A DNA stretch of 64,000 bases from contig FJUW01000084.1 of NCBI GenBank assembly GCA_900074885.1, positions 1-64,000 of the forward strand, written 5' to 3'. Numbering within the stretch: position 1 is the first letter of the stretch; the number at the start of each line of letters is the position of its first letter. A program made the position numbers and the translations under genes. Shown piece by piece: positions 23,088 through 34,352 of the stretch. The notes below the pieces were generated by a model. It had not been told where the DNA came from, did not search any database, and saw only the letters and a program-made list of their open reading frames with translations. The stretch comes from Rhynchosporium graminicola (taxonomy: Eukaryota > Ascomycota > Leotiomycetes > Helotiales > Ploettnerulaceae).

Positions 23088-23984
23088 AAAGGAGTCTGCA
23101 CCTTCTATATATATAAGGAGGGTATACCTAAGGCACTGATACTGGCCCGTATCTGCTACGTATACTATGCGCCGTCATATTACCCCCTTCCAAGATAAAA
23201 GCTCGCCCTCGAGCCTTGAAGAATCGAAGTAACTAAGGAAATAAAGTAAGTATAAAACGTAATTAAATATTAAGATAACCTTCTAAATTTCTATTAAACC
23301 GAAACCGTAGATACTAATTCAGTACCGAGATTATCTCTTCTGTAGAGGGAAACGCAATCTCCGAGAGATACTATAGTTCTAAGTAACCTCTTATAAGGCT
23401 AGAAATAGAGCTCTAGACTAGCGCTTTACGGGTACGCGTAGTTAGGTATTAGTCTGAATTAACTTCTAATCAGTCCTGAATAGAAGCACGCTATTAGCTG
23501 AAAGATAGATTAATCCCTATATTAAGATTATCGATACTTTCAGTTAGTTACGACTTACTAGAGGTTCGTAAATTATTAATTAAAGAGCGTTTAAGGGTAG
23601 GTTCTATTAGTAATTATAATACCGAGTTTTACTGAATAAGCGAGGCTAAGCGAGTGATTAAAACACTTAAAGGTTACGAAAGAAACGAAGGTCTAAATCG
23701 AATTCTAAAGAAGCTAAAAGATTAAGGAAAGTTAGATATCTTCGTTAAATAGATATAGAAAGTATTAAATTAAAGGTCCTAGTAAAGGGAGATCGATTCT
23801 GCCGAGAGGGGCTAAATTATACCGGGGTATAGGGATTACGAGTCGAATTCCGATAATTTCCGCTAAGATAATAAGCTATTTCGTCCTAGCTTAAAAGTAA
23901 GGTTTTTCGCTATTAAAGCTACTTTCGGAAGGTTAAAGTCAGGTAAGAGGTTAATAAATATTAAGGCTTATAGGGAAGTTTCTA
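23088..23984 (-). mobile_element. short LTR element, copy 0: truncated 3' LTR and part of the interior
   Basis: Read on the minus strand, this is the interior of the same element as 23985-25753, ending in CTCGAGGGCGAGC, a purine-rich tract GGAAGGGGG and an LTR starting TGACGGCGC at 23177. The LTR is cut at the N. About 235 bp of interior present in the other copies is missing near 23625. The 5' part is absent where copy 1 begins. Confidence 0.65.
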
Positions 23985-25753
23985 TGATAGCGTATAATAT
24001 ACGTGGCAGATACGGGCCAGTATCGGTGCCTTAGGTATACCCTCCTTGTATATATAGAAGGTGCAGACTCCTTTAGAGTTCTATATCTTTCTATTTCCTT
24101 TATACTAGACTATATAAGATCGCTCTTAGCTTTCCTACTTATTTATTCTTACTTATATACTACCTTAAGTCTTATATTATTATATTAAATAGAAAGATTA
24201 AGACTACTAAGGATAGTATTAAATAATATCTTACTTAGAAAACTCGATTTATACGTACGACTACTAAGGAGCTCTTCGCTAAGTTATCTCTACTTACTTT
24301 AGATTTTCGGAATTATACGGAAATAATTAGTATTATTAATTACGAATTCGATAGTTAGGTTTTTAAAAGAGCTAAGATTCTAGAGATCTCTCGAATAGCT
24401 AGGAATTTAAACGTAATTTAGCCTTAGAAGTACTAGTATTACTACGAAATCACTCTCGGATACTTCGAAACTTGTTCCTTTATGCGTATAAAGTAAAATA
24501 GCGGACGAATTTTAAGTAGAAACTTCCCTATAGGCCCTAATATTTATTATCCCTTTACCTGACTTTAACCTTCCGAAAGTAGCTCTAATAGCGAAAAACC
24601 TTACTTTTAAGCTAAGACGAAATAGCTTATTACTTTAGCGGAAATTATCAGAATTCGACTCGTAATCCCTATACCCCGGTATAATTTAGCTTCTTTCGGC
24701 AGAATCGACCTCCCTCTACTAGGACTTTTAATTTAATACTTTCTATATCTATTTAATAAAGATATCTAACTCTCCTTAATCTTTCGGCTTCTTTAGAATT
24801 CGATTTCGACTTTCGCTTCTTCTATAACTTTCAAGTATTCTATTACTTTCGCTTAGCCTCGCTTACCTAATACTATACCTCCTAAGAAAGCTTAGCTAGC
24901 TCTTACGGCTTTACCGGAATACCCTCGTAGCCCCTCTGATTCCGTACTTACTATGGAATTACTTTAATCGATTGAAGACTATTAATTATAAACAGAATCG
25001 ACTACTCGGGAGCTTTCTATTAGTATTAGTCGTATCGAATAGATATTTATCGAGTTTTTACGTACTTAGGTATAATCGATAAACCTTGGACCTTCAGTAA
25101 ACTCGGTATCATAATTACCGATAGAACTTACTCTTAAACGCTCTTTAATTAATAATTTATAAACCTCCGGTAAGTCGTAACTAACTAAAAGTATCGATAA
25201 TCTTAATATAGGGATTAACCCGTTTTTTAGCTAATAGCGTACTTCTATTTAGGATCGACTAGAAGTTAATTTAAACTAATACCTAACTACGCGTGCTCGT
25301 AAAGCGCTAGTCTAGAGCTCTACTTCTAGCCTTATAAGAGGTTACTTAGAACTATAGTATCTCTCGGAAATTACGCCTTTTCCCTCTATAGAAGAGATAA
25401 TCTTAGTACTAAATTAGTATCTATAGTTTCAATTCGATAGAAATTTGGAAAGTTATCTTAATATTTAATTACGTTTTATACTTACTTTATTTCCTTAGTT
25501 ACTTCGATTCTTTAAGGCTCGAGGGCGAGCTTTTATCTTAGAAGAGGGTAATATAATAGCGTATAGTATACGTAGTAGATATAGGCTAGTATCGGTGCCT
25601 TAAGTATACCCTCCTTATATATATAGAAAGTACAGACTCCTTTAGAGCTCTATATCTTTCTATTTCCTTCGTACTAGACTATATAAGATCGCTCTTAGCC
25701 TCCCTACTTATTTATTCTTACTTATATACCGCTTTAAGTCTTATATTATTATA
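23985..25753 (+). mobile_element. short LTR element, copy 1 (about 1.77 kb, plus orientation)
   Basis: Direct repeats of about 200 bp at 23985-24186 and 25552-25753 flank an interior of about 1.37 kb. The LTRs start with TG(A/T)AATAGCG or a RIP-changed form and contain GCCTTAGGTATACCCTCC. The purine tract GAAGAGGG precedes the 3' LTR. The interior shows scattered peptide-like stretches between stops (for example FDFRNYTEIISIINYEFDS) but no reverse transcriptase or integrase motif, and it is too short for pol. The last bases of the interior match the end of the gypsy polyprotein at the window start, so it is probably a non-autonomous derivative of a gypsy lineage, perhaps with gag-like coding only. 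Confidence 0.65.
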
Positions 25754-26092
25754 TTAAATAGAAAGATTAAGACTACTAGAGATAGTATTAAATAATATCT
25801 TACTTAGAAAACTCGATTCGTATATATAACTACTAAGGAGCTCTTCGCTGAGTTATCTCTACTTACTTTAGATTTTCGGAATTATACGGAAATAGTTAGT
25901 ATTATTAATTACGAATTCGATAGTTAAGTTTTCAAAAGAGCCGAGATTCTAGAGATCTCTCGGATAGCTAGGAATTTGAACGTAATTCAGCCTTAGAAGC
26001 ACTAGTATTACTGCGAAGTTACTCTCGGATACTTCGAAACTCGTTCCTTCGTGCGTACGAAGTAAAATAGCAGACGAATTTTAGGTGGAAAC
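25754..26092 (+). mobile_element. partial third copy: 5' interior of the short LTR element
   Basis: These 339 bases repeat the interior of copy 1 directly after its 5' LTR (24187-24525). They follow the 25552-25753 LTR in tandem and stop abruptly at GGTGGAAAC, where copy 2 starts in the opposite orientation. Confidence 0.65.
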
Positions 26093-27861
26093 TATAACGA
26101 TATAAGACTTAAGGCGGTATATAAGTAAGAATAAATAAGTAGGGAGGCTAAGAGCGATCTTATATAGTCTAGTACGAAGGAAATAGAAAGATATAGAGCT
26201 CTAAAGGAGTCTGTACTTTCTATATATATAAGGAGGGTATACTTAAGGCACCGATACTAGCCTATATCTACTACGTATACTATACGCTATTATATTACCC
26301 TCTTCTAAGATAAAAGCTCGCCCTCGAGCCTTAAAGAATCGAAGTAACTAAGGAAATAAAGTAAGTATAAAACGTAATTAAATATTAAGATAACTTTCCA
26401 AATTTCTATCGAATTGAAACTATAGATACTAATTTAGTACTAAGATTATCTCTTCTATAGAGGGAAAAGGCGTAATTTCCGAGAGATACTATAGTTCTAA
26501 GTAACCTCTTATAAGGCTAGAAGTAGAGCTCTAGACTAGCGCTTTACGAGCACGCGTAGTTAGGTATTAGTTTAAATTAACTTCTAGTCGATCCTAAATA
26601 GAAGTACGCTATTAGCTAAAAAACGGGTTAATCCCTATATTAAGATTATCGATACTTTTAGTTAGTTACGACTTACCGGAGGTTTATAAATTATTAATTA
26701 AAGAGCGTTTAAGAGTAAGTTCTATCGGTAATTATGATACCGAGTTTACTGAAGGTCCAAGGTTTATCGATTATACCTAAGTACGTAAAAACTCGATAAA
26801 TATCTATTCGATACGACTAATACTAATAGAAAGCTCCCGAGTAGTCGATTCTGTTTATAATTAATAGTCTTCAATCGATTAAAGTAATTCCATAGTAAGT
26901 ACGGAATCAGAGGGGCTACGAGGGTATTCCGGTAAAGCCGTAAGAGCTAGCTAAGCTTTCTTAGGAGGTATAGTATTAGGTAAGCGAGGCTAAGCGAAAG
27001 TAATAGAATACTTGAAAGTTATAGAAGAAGCGAAAGTCGAAATCGAATTCTAAAGAAGCCGAAAGATTAAGGAGAGTTAGATATCTTTATTAAATAGATA
27101 TAGAAAGTATTAAATTAAAAGTCCTAGTAGAGGGAGGTCGATTCTGCCGAAAGAAGCTAAATTATACCGGGGTATAGGGATTACGAGTCGAATTCTGATA
27201 ATTTCCGCTAAAGTAATAAGCTATTTCGTCTTAGCTTAAAAGTAAGGTTTTTCGCTATTAGAGCTACTTTCGGAAGGTTAAAGTCAGGTAAAGGGATAAT
27301 AAATATTAGGGCCTATAGGGAAGTTTCTACTTAAAATTCGTCCGCTATTTTACTTTATACGCATAAAGGAACAAGTTTCGAAGTATCCGAGAGTGATTTC
27401 GTAGTAATACTAGTACTTCTAAGGCTAAATTACGTTTAAATTCCTAGCTATTCGAGAGATCTCTAGAATCTTAGCTCTTTTAAAAACCTAACTATCGAAT
27501 TCGTAATTAATAATACTAATTATTTCCGTATAATTCCGAAAATCTAAAGTAAGTAGAGATAACTTAGCGAAGAGCTCCTTAGTAGTCGTACGTATAAATC
27601 GAGTTTTCTAAGTAAGATATTATTTAATACTATCCTTAGTAGTCTTAATCTTTCTATTTAATATAATAATATAAGACTTAAAGCGGTATATAAGTAAGAA
27701 TAAATAAGTAGGGAGGCTAAGAGCGATCTTATATAGTCTAGTATAAAGGAAACAGAAAGATGCAGAGCTCTAAAGGAGTCTGCACCTTCTATATATATAA
27801 GGAGGGTATGCCTAAGGCACTGATACTGGCCCGTATCTGCTACGTATACCATGCGCCGTCA
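26093..27861 (-). mobile_element. short LTR element, copy 2 (about 1.77 kb, minus orientation)
   Basis: A complete copy in inverted orientation: 5' LTR at 27861-27660, interior, and 3' LTR at 26294-26093. Length equals copy 1 within the accuracy of my boundaries. Together, copies 1 and 2 form a long inverted repeat with a 339-bp spacer. The LTR start TGACGGCGCATGG at the right end keeps TG, while the internal LTR start reads TATAATAGCG, a transition-type change. Confidence 0.65.
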
Positions 27862-27863
27862 CA

Positions 27864-27943
27864 ATTATATTATTACGATTTTATACTAATATACTATTAT
27901 GCTTTTAAGGTATTATACTATTATACTATTACGTTATTACTAT
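27864..27943. repeat. second copy of the 80-bp segment at 23007-23086
   Basis: Identical by eye to the sequence left of the N; it starts two bases after the end of LTR element copy 2. Confidence 0.85.
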
Positions 27944-28929
27944 AATAATATAAAATTATAATAGCGTAAAAGTATAATATTATAATAGTAATAACGTAAT
28001 AGTATAATAGTATATTAGTATTACGTTATGATATTATTATAATATTATACTTTTATATTAGAGCTTTATTAAGCTTAAATAATTATCTCTTTTATTTTTA
28101 AGTTATATATTTAAAACTAAGATATACTAAGATTATTATAATATGAAAAGTCTTTAATATTTATAATTAGAGTAGAATAGTTAAAGTTAGTTATATATAT
28201 TCTATAAGCTATAGCTATATAGCTATTTATAGATACTTATATAGCTATATATAGATTAGATTAATATTACTACGCTATGAAATTACTAAGTATAATTTTT
28301 ATAATAAATAAATAGGCTTTTATTTAATATATAAATAATCTAATAGCTATAAGCTGAATTTAATTTAGGATATTTATAAGCTTTTTTATTTCTAAATTAT
28401 ATTAAATGATATTAGACTTAGATAAATATAGCTTAGAGATTAGTTAATCCTTCTTTTAGGCTTAAGTATCTATAATAGACCTAATTAAAGGAATATAATT
28501 AATGCTTCCTTTTAATTTATACTTAAGTAATAATATCTAGCTTTTTTAGTTTAGATATTATATATACTATATAATAGAGGCCAAAGTAGTGTCCTATGAA
28601 CCTAATATAATAACTCGAGTTAATTATTACTAATATAAAGCTTAAAGCTCTGAAGCGTATTATAAATTACTAATAGAAGATCTTGATATTATTTAAATAA
28701 GGAGATAATGATTATAATAGGTATAAGAAGAACGCTAAGAGAAGATCTCGATACTACTTAAATAGGAAAAATATAATTAAAATAAAAAGAGTTTTATGTA
28801 TTTATATACATATAATATTAGATTTTAGTATATTTAGTATATATTTATTCCTTAGGAATGTATTATTATTATTACTTAGAATACTATTATTATCATATCC
28901 TTAAATTCTCTTTAATATTATTATTTATA

Positions 28930-30180
28930 TTATAATAAGAATAGACTATTACTTATAGCGATTACAAGATAGAAGTACTTATAATCTTGAAGCTTATAAA
29001 GAGCTTTAGCCTAATAATTAAGATAAAAAAATATTGAAATAATTTAACTTATATATACAGAGTAGTAATAAGAAAAAGATTAGCGCGAATAGCTATGTTA
29101 AAATAATAATAGAGAGTAAAACGAGCCTTATAAGTAGTAAATAATAAGTCTGTAGATTATAGAAGGGCTATAAATAACTTATAGAAAGAGAAAGGAATAG
29201 TAATAGTAATAGTAATAGTAATAAATTTGATTATAATTATAATAAAAGTAATAGTAGTAGTTGAAATAATAATAATACTAGATATTCTATGATATATTAA
29301 TATATATTATAAATATAAGAAAATTATTATATATATCTACTATAACTATAATATCATTTAAAGAAGATGATTATTATCATAATAAAAAAGAGAAGTACTT
29401 ATAGTATAGCTATATACTTAGTTACTTAATTTACTTCTATTACTAGAATACTACTTTGATTATAACTTATAGTTTCTCTTACTTATTACTTATTATTATA
29501 ATAGAAATAGGCTATTATTAGTTAACTATAGTATATAATAATCACGCGGAATAAGGTCTTATAGCCCTAAAGTTTATAAAAGATCTAACTTAATAAGTAT
29601 TTAAAAATAAATATTAGAAAAACGAATATATATATAAAGTAGTAATATAAAGATAGAATCAAGCAGATAGCTATATTATAGTATTATTAATAGAAGATAA
29701 AGCTAGCCTTATAAGTAACTAATAGTATAGCTATAGACTATAGAAGAGCTATAAATAATTTATATAAAGAGAGAAAAGTAGTAATAATAATAATAATAGA
29801 GATTATAGTAGTAGTAGTAGTATTAAGATCCTTTAGTCTTTTAATATCTATTATAATTAAAATTAATCTATAGATTTTATATATATACTTAATACTTATA
29901 GTATTACTTAAAGAGTTAAATTATTTTTATAATATAAAAGAGAAGTATTTATAAGTTTACTATATTTTCTATCTAATTACTTTATTATTCTTTATATAGA
30001 AATTTAATATAATTATCACTTAAAAACTACTATTATTATAACCTTAAATACTATTTATTTATAACTTATTATTAATAATAGAAACATACTATTATAAATT
30101 CACTAGCGACTGCGCGAAGCAAGGTCCCGTGACCCCGGATCTTGCGAAGGGCCGGCACGGAGAAGATCTTGTAGTAAATA
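28930..30180. repeat. diverged long-period repeats, spacing about 580 bp
   Basis: Segments at about 29062-29185 and 29641-29770 share a pattern (GTAATA... AGCCTTATAAGTA... GACTATAGAAG.GCTATAAATAA), about 580 bp apart. At about 29540 (CGCGGAATAAGGTCTTATAGCCC) and 30116 (CGCGAAGCAAGGTCCCGTGACCCC) a less mutated copy appears to stand beside a C-to-T changed copy. I judge this an array of a mutated repeat; boundaries are approximate. Confidence 0.4.
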
Positions 30181-30335
30181 ACACGATTTCTCACATTGAG
30201 CAGCAGTAGCATCCACTCTATAGCAGAGTGGTCAGGGCAAGCTGTGCTCCAAATGAGAGGAGATCTTACGGATCATAGCGTGGATCCATGGCCAAGGGTT
30301 CGACAACTGTAAAAGTAAACGCAAAAGTAAGATTC

Positions 30336-30476
30336 TCACTCATCGCGAGCGCGGGTTTTCTTCTCCTTCGGGAGTTTCTTTTTCTTCGGTTTCTTCGGTT
30401 TCTTCGGTTTCTTCGGTTTCTTCTGTTCTTTTTCCAGTTTAATCACGATCTCAGATCGTTTACGCGACCTACTCAT
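30336..30476 (-). CDS. possible small lysine-rich protein with KKP repeats
   Basis: ATG 30476 opens a 46-residue frame beginning MSRSRKRSEIVIKLEKEQ and continuing into four PKK units, then LPKEKKTRARDE. It is encoded by a 9-bp repeat, so the regularity may only reflect the repeat. The composition would suit a nucleic-acid-binding tail. With no context or homologue it may be chance or the 3' exon of a lost gene. Confidence 0.25.
   Translation of the reverse strand: MSRSRKRSEIVIKLEKEQKKPKKPKKPKKPKKKKLPKEKKTRARDE
30382..30424. repeat. 9-bp tandem repeat (TTCTTCGGT)n
   Basis: Four to five copies on the plus strand, encoding the PKK units of the minus-strand small frame. Confidence 0.85.
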
Positions 30477-30869
30477 TGTTTGGGAAAGGTGATGCTACCT
30501 CGTTTGAGTTTTATAGCCAGATTAGCGTCGCTTTCAAAGCCAGCCATACTACCTTAGCCATGCTGGGCCGTGCGCGCATTGCCTTTGTCAGAGCCAACGG
30601 CAAGGCCAAATAGAAAGTTTATGTCACATTCGCGGAATATGTTTCTTCTGGAAATGACACTGTTTCTACATAGGATCTCGAATCCAGTGTGGGCATACTG
30701 TCTAGACAAATTTTCTAGATATAGCGAATGAAAGCCGAGTGGGTATGTCTCTGCTTTGTCGCACATTGTTCTCAATCAAAGTATTGCTCTTCTTGCTATC
30801 ATACAAAAGCTTTAAGTAATTAATCCTCCCAACGTGAACTCGGTCTGGCAGTTGTAATACCACTATCAT

Positions 30870-31615
30870 TCACAACCCACATCTCGCTGCCCGGCAATCC
30901 CAATGATCAGCCACCCTCTCGTACATCTCTATGTCCTCCTCCTTCAACTTCTCCATCTCCTTCAGCCTATCCCATATCTTCTTTCTAACCTGCATGATTG
31001 CCTTTCCCAAAAGATTCTCTCCCCAATTACCCCTATACTTCAACGCGTGATTCTCCTTGTACCCGATCCCCCATCTCCGATCCATCGAAGCAGCTTCGCA
31101 AATCATCCTATCCCCAGTCCCGAGCAAGAAATTCCGCCTCGCCTCATCGGGCGCAACCACCAGTTGCCTTCGAAGGCTACTCTCTCACATGATTGCCTCC
31201 ACAGGAAATCCGTGAAGTCTGCGACGGCACGACCGTATTTCTTTTGGAGCGAGGGGTCGTTGGTCGCCATGATCAGATTTGCGGAGACTTTGTCGTGGAA
31301 ATATAAAGCTTTGCAGAACATCAGGAATTGTTCGGCACAGTTGAACTTGATGTCTGTCGGGGCTGCATCGGTGTTTATAGGTTTTGGCGGAGGAGACGAT
31401 TCGGCGTGCGATTCGGCGTGAGCAGGATGTGCGGTGCGCAGCCATTCGAGGGTTTCGCGCGGCACGGTGAAACTCGAGGAATGCCATTGGCAGAAGAGCG
31501 AGTTTGGATGGTCATTAGGCAGGAAGAAAAATACTGGGAGATCTCGTTCCTCTGCTATTTCGGAGGAACTACTCCCTGGATGACCGCGGGTGTTCTTTCT
31601 TTGATGAGGCTTCAT
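30870..31615 (-). pseudogene. NADAR-domain (YbiA/DUF1768-like) gene with a frameshift
   Basis: Two overlapping minus-strand frames together cover one NADAR protein. The first (from ATG 31615) has SLFCQWHSSSFTV, FNCAEQFLMFCKALYF, ATNDPSLQKKYGR and ERVAFEGNW. The second (to 30870) continues with VVAPDEARRNFLLGTGDRM, DRRWGIGY and NWGENLLGKAIMQVR. NADAR proteins act on N-glycosidic bonds of riboflavin intermediates or ADP-ribose-related nucleosides; known residues of the fold are present. The frames meet at about 31155-31162, inside the EGNW motif, and differ by one base. No GT-AG intron fits there. It is either a recently broken gene or a one-base sequencing error in a run of G/T; apart from that nothing is damaged. 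Confidence 0.8.
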
Positions 31616-33135
31616 TCTTGGGTATTGTTGTATATGTATCGATAATTAGTTGGTCTCGGGGTTTCTTTGCATAAGCTCAATATTTATGGAGGAGAATTAC
31701 TCGAGCTGTTTGTGTTTGGGCTGAAATTGATGCGATCCCAGAAGAGTCATTCGGCGACATGCTCCTTCGCATTAGGGAAAGCTCCCGCATAAAAGCTTGA
31801 CGGCGCCTCCTTAAACCGCTAGCGTACCAGTTGTCGGCAATTGAATCAATAACAATCAAATTTAACTTGGGAAGCTGCATTGCGACACTGAGTAGCCCGA
31901 GCTTTTGCCAGACAAGCATTTGTTTACTTTGTAGCTACGCGAAGTCGCTTCGAGCCCCTGGAGAGCAGAGACAGCAAGTTCATACCACGTGACCCAGCCA
32001 AGCCGATCAGATCACTTCCACGAATCTTGTTAGATATAGTGTGGGTGGCAAAAGTATTTCCCCCCTTGCTGTCTGAACCCCAGCTAAACATTACCAGGCT
32101 GCCTAAACCGAATCCTTAGACCACTGAAATGCAAATAACTGCCTACCTAGTGCAGCTCGGCCAAAATCAACAAAGACCTTCATCACAGTTCCACATTTCT
32201 ATTTTCCTACAAGTGCCGGTGATTTCAGACTTTTTGGATGAAGAATCGAGCCATCTTCTCAGCTCCCGAGTCCTGGATAATATATAGTGACGCCCATAAA
32301 AGATTCATCGTTCACTTCAAGTCCAGTGCCTCGAGCCCACTATAAGGGTACGAATGAACTGTCATTGGCGCTTAGCGACACTCGACAAGCGCAGGATAGT
32401 GTGTGCATCTCGGCTTCTTCCCCGACTTCTCTGCGAACAGAGATTTTGTAAGAAGGGATTCGGGATAAATCGATAACGCAGAGTACATCCATCACGTGAT
32501 ACAGTAACCGATCAATCGGAACCTGCAAGTAGACAGTCTACTGAACTCGAAGGATACATTAGAGACTACTATATACCTTAATGAAGAACTATCGAATCAA
32601 GATAAGATGTCAAAGATTGAACATGTCCAGCGTGATCTGCGATATCTGTTATAGAGAGGCTTGATGATGCTCTGTTTGAGACTAGAAGATGTGAAGAGCG
32701 AAGGTATGGAAGGGAATGCAATGGAAGCGCCCATCTCAGGGTAGGATACAAACATGGAAGATATGAGAAAAGAAGTCGAAAATTTACAAGTATTGGCTCA
32801 GGCGCCCGTTGATGTGTTAAGATGAGGTGCACTTTGTGAGTTTAGCCTAATTGCAGGCATTTGTCGATAACAACAAGATTCGAGTGGATTTGAAGATACT
32901 GGCTCGAATCACCTAGATATCTTAGGAATAATGATATTGCATAAATCCGAAGGCGAAAGTACTGACGTTCTTTCCATACAGCCAAGAAGTTGTTACTGTT
33001 GGTAAAATACTCAAGGGAGTGTCCTCTGATTTTTCGGGGAATCAGCATCGAGTTTCGATCGTGTATCATAACTGACCAGTTCTCGGTTGCCGAAGACAAA
33101 CTTTTTGCGGTCAATTACCTAGCCCTGTTTCTGTC
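31616..33135. other. intergenic, no gene recognised
   Basis: Short open frames on both strands show no motif. The first few hundred bases are the upstream side of the NADAR gene, and the end is the 3' side of the gene at 33136-34352. Confidence 0.4.
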
Positions 33136-34352
33136 CTATTGCTCAGTCAAAATTGCGAGCTCGAACCGATCAACCATTCTGCTATCACTAACAAATGTTG
33201 AAGAAATGGTACGTTTTAGCGACCATACTTTTGTCCTAGGCGAAAGGGAAAATAGCATGATCCAAAAGCCACCGCTGGCGAAGGCAGCCTCCCAAGTCCC
33301 TCCGCTGGCTTTCCATAAGACAACAATGGCCATAGCCACGGTCCGAACATCCAAAGGTCTCATCGTACTGAAACCCGTGTGGATCATGAGTGCCCTAAAT
33401 TCGGCTTCCGCCACGGCTTCTCGGAAAAAGCCCTTGCTCTTGAGCTCTCTGACACATCTGTTAGCTCACCTCAAAGATATTTGCAACTGAAAAAATACTT
33501 ACGAAGTGCGATAAATACAACTACCTTGAGCCAAGCCTCTCAAGGTGCCTTGAGTGACTGCCTTCTCTGGTTTGTGAAAGAAACGTAAGGGCAAGTATTG
33601 AAGTTCTAACCTGTGAAGCTTCCTCTTCAAATACCTGTGATCCATAAAAAAGCAGCGAGAGGCATGATTTACGAAATCCTCATTCATCGAGCAATGAACG
33701 TTCTTGTGGTCCCATATGCCGCTGCGTTCTTCTTCTTCGCAATTGCCAGTTCCATGCTCATCGGGATCCATGATTCTTAATAAATCTGCTGTGACATTTT
33801 CCAACTCGCTGACGAGTCGCGTCTTGATCTTTGGGATGTCTAATCTCTTGCTAACCACTGAGAAGTCTTCTTCTTGTTTCCCTTCAAATGAGAACTGATT
33901 CATAAATCAGCAAACGTAACTTAGATGTCCTCAATACGTACTTCAACTTCCTCTACCATCTGTACCTTGTAAAAAGGTATGTACTTTCGCCACCACCCAT
34001 GCCTATCATACCACAGCGATACCAACTCCTGATAGATTTTCATCTCATCGTCTATGTCATCAACCAATAATAAAAGCGCTCTCTGGTCGTCGAATGAGTT
34101 CTCCCAGCATATGAAAAGGCAATACTCGCGTGATGTGTTGCTGCCCATAGTTTCACGGATATATTCAAAGAACTGTTCCGCTCGCCCCAATAACTGCAGC
34201 CTCATGGGACTGTGAAACGCCTCCCGTCTCGAGCGCATAAAAAGGTCGCTTTTGGACTCGTCTGATTGGCTTCCAGTTGCCAGGACTGCCGGTATGGGAC
34301 GAGCGGGAAGCTCATTGCCAGTCTCGAGGTCTGAATGCCACGTCATCTCCAC
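33136..34352 (-). CDS. conserved fungal protein of unknown function
   Basis: Three exons fit well: 34352-33942, 33894-33503 and 33448-33136 (371 residues). Intron 1 is 47 nt (GTACGT...AATCAG) and intron 2 is 54 nt (GTAAGT...GCTAAC...GTGTCAG), both phase-consistent. Visible segments include YCLFICWENSFDDQRALLL, WWRKYIPFYKVQMVEEVE, then a charged middle with FVNHASRCFFMDHRYLKRKL, and a hydrophobic C-terminal part (VRTVAMAIVVLW and GGFWIMLFSL) that may be one or two membrane segments. The layout, a soluble part followed by hydrophobic C-terminal segments, recalls fungal CorA-like or incompatibility-associated proteins, but I cannot assign a family. The last exon might be longer or contain another intron. 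Confidence 0.55.

Larger units (their letters stand above)
22300..30100. other. AT-rich, RIP-like repeat block
   Basis: Almost 8 kb with very high A+T, TA dinucleotide excess and stops in every frame. No intact gene is present. It contains a minisatellite, several copies of a short LTR element, an N, and diverged long-period repeats, each listed separately. The sharp edges at about 22.3 and 30.1 kb contrast with gene-rich DNA outside. Confidence 0.7.
30101..30869. other. repeat edge and intergenic DNA
   Basis: GC-rich DNA resumes here. Apart from the lysine-rich small frame at 30336-30476 and its 9-bp repeat, I see no gene. The minus-strand frame at 30554-30775 has no recognised motif. Confidence 0.4.

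Noticed and set aside
23985..27861. A large DNA-transposon palindrome or telomere-like inverted terminal structure
   Set aside because: The repeats occur as direct pairs within each copy, with purine tracts before the downstream repeat, which fits LTRs better.
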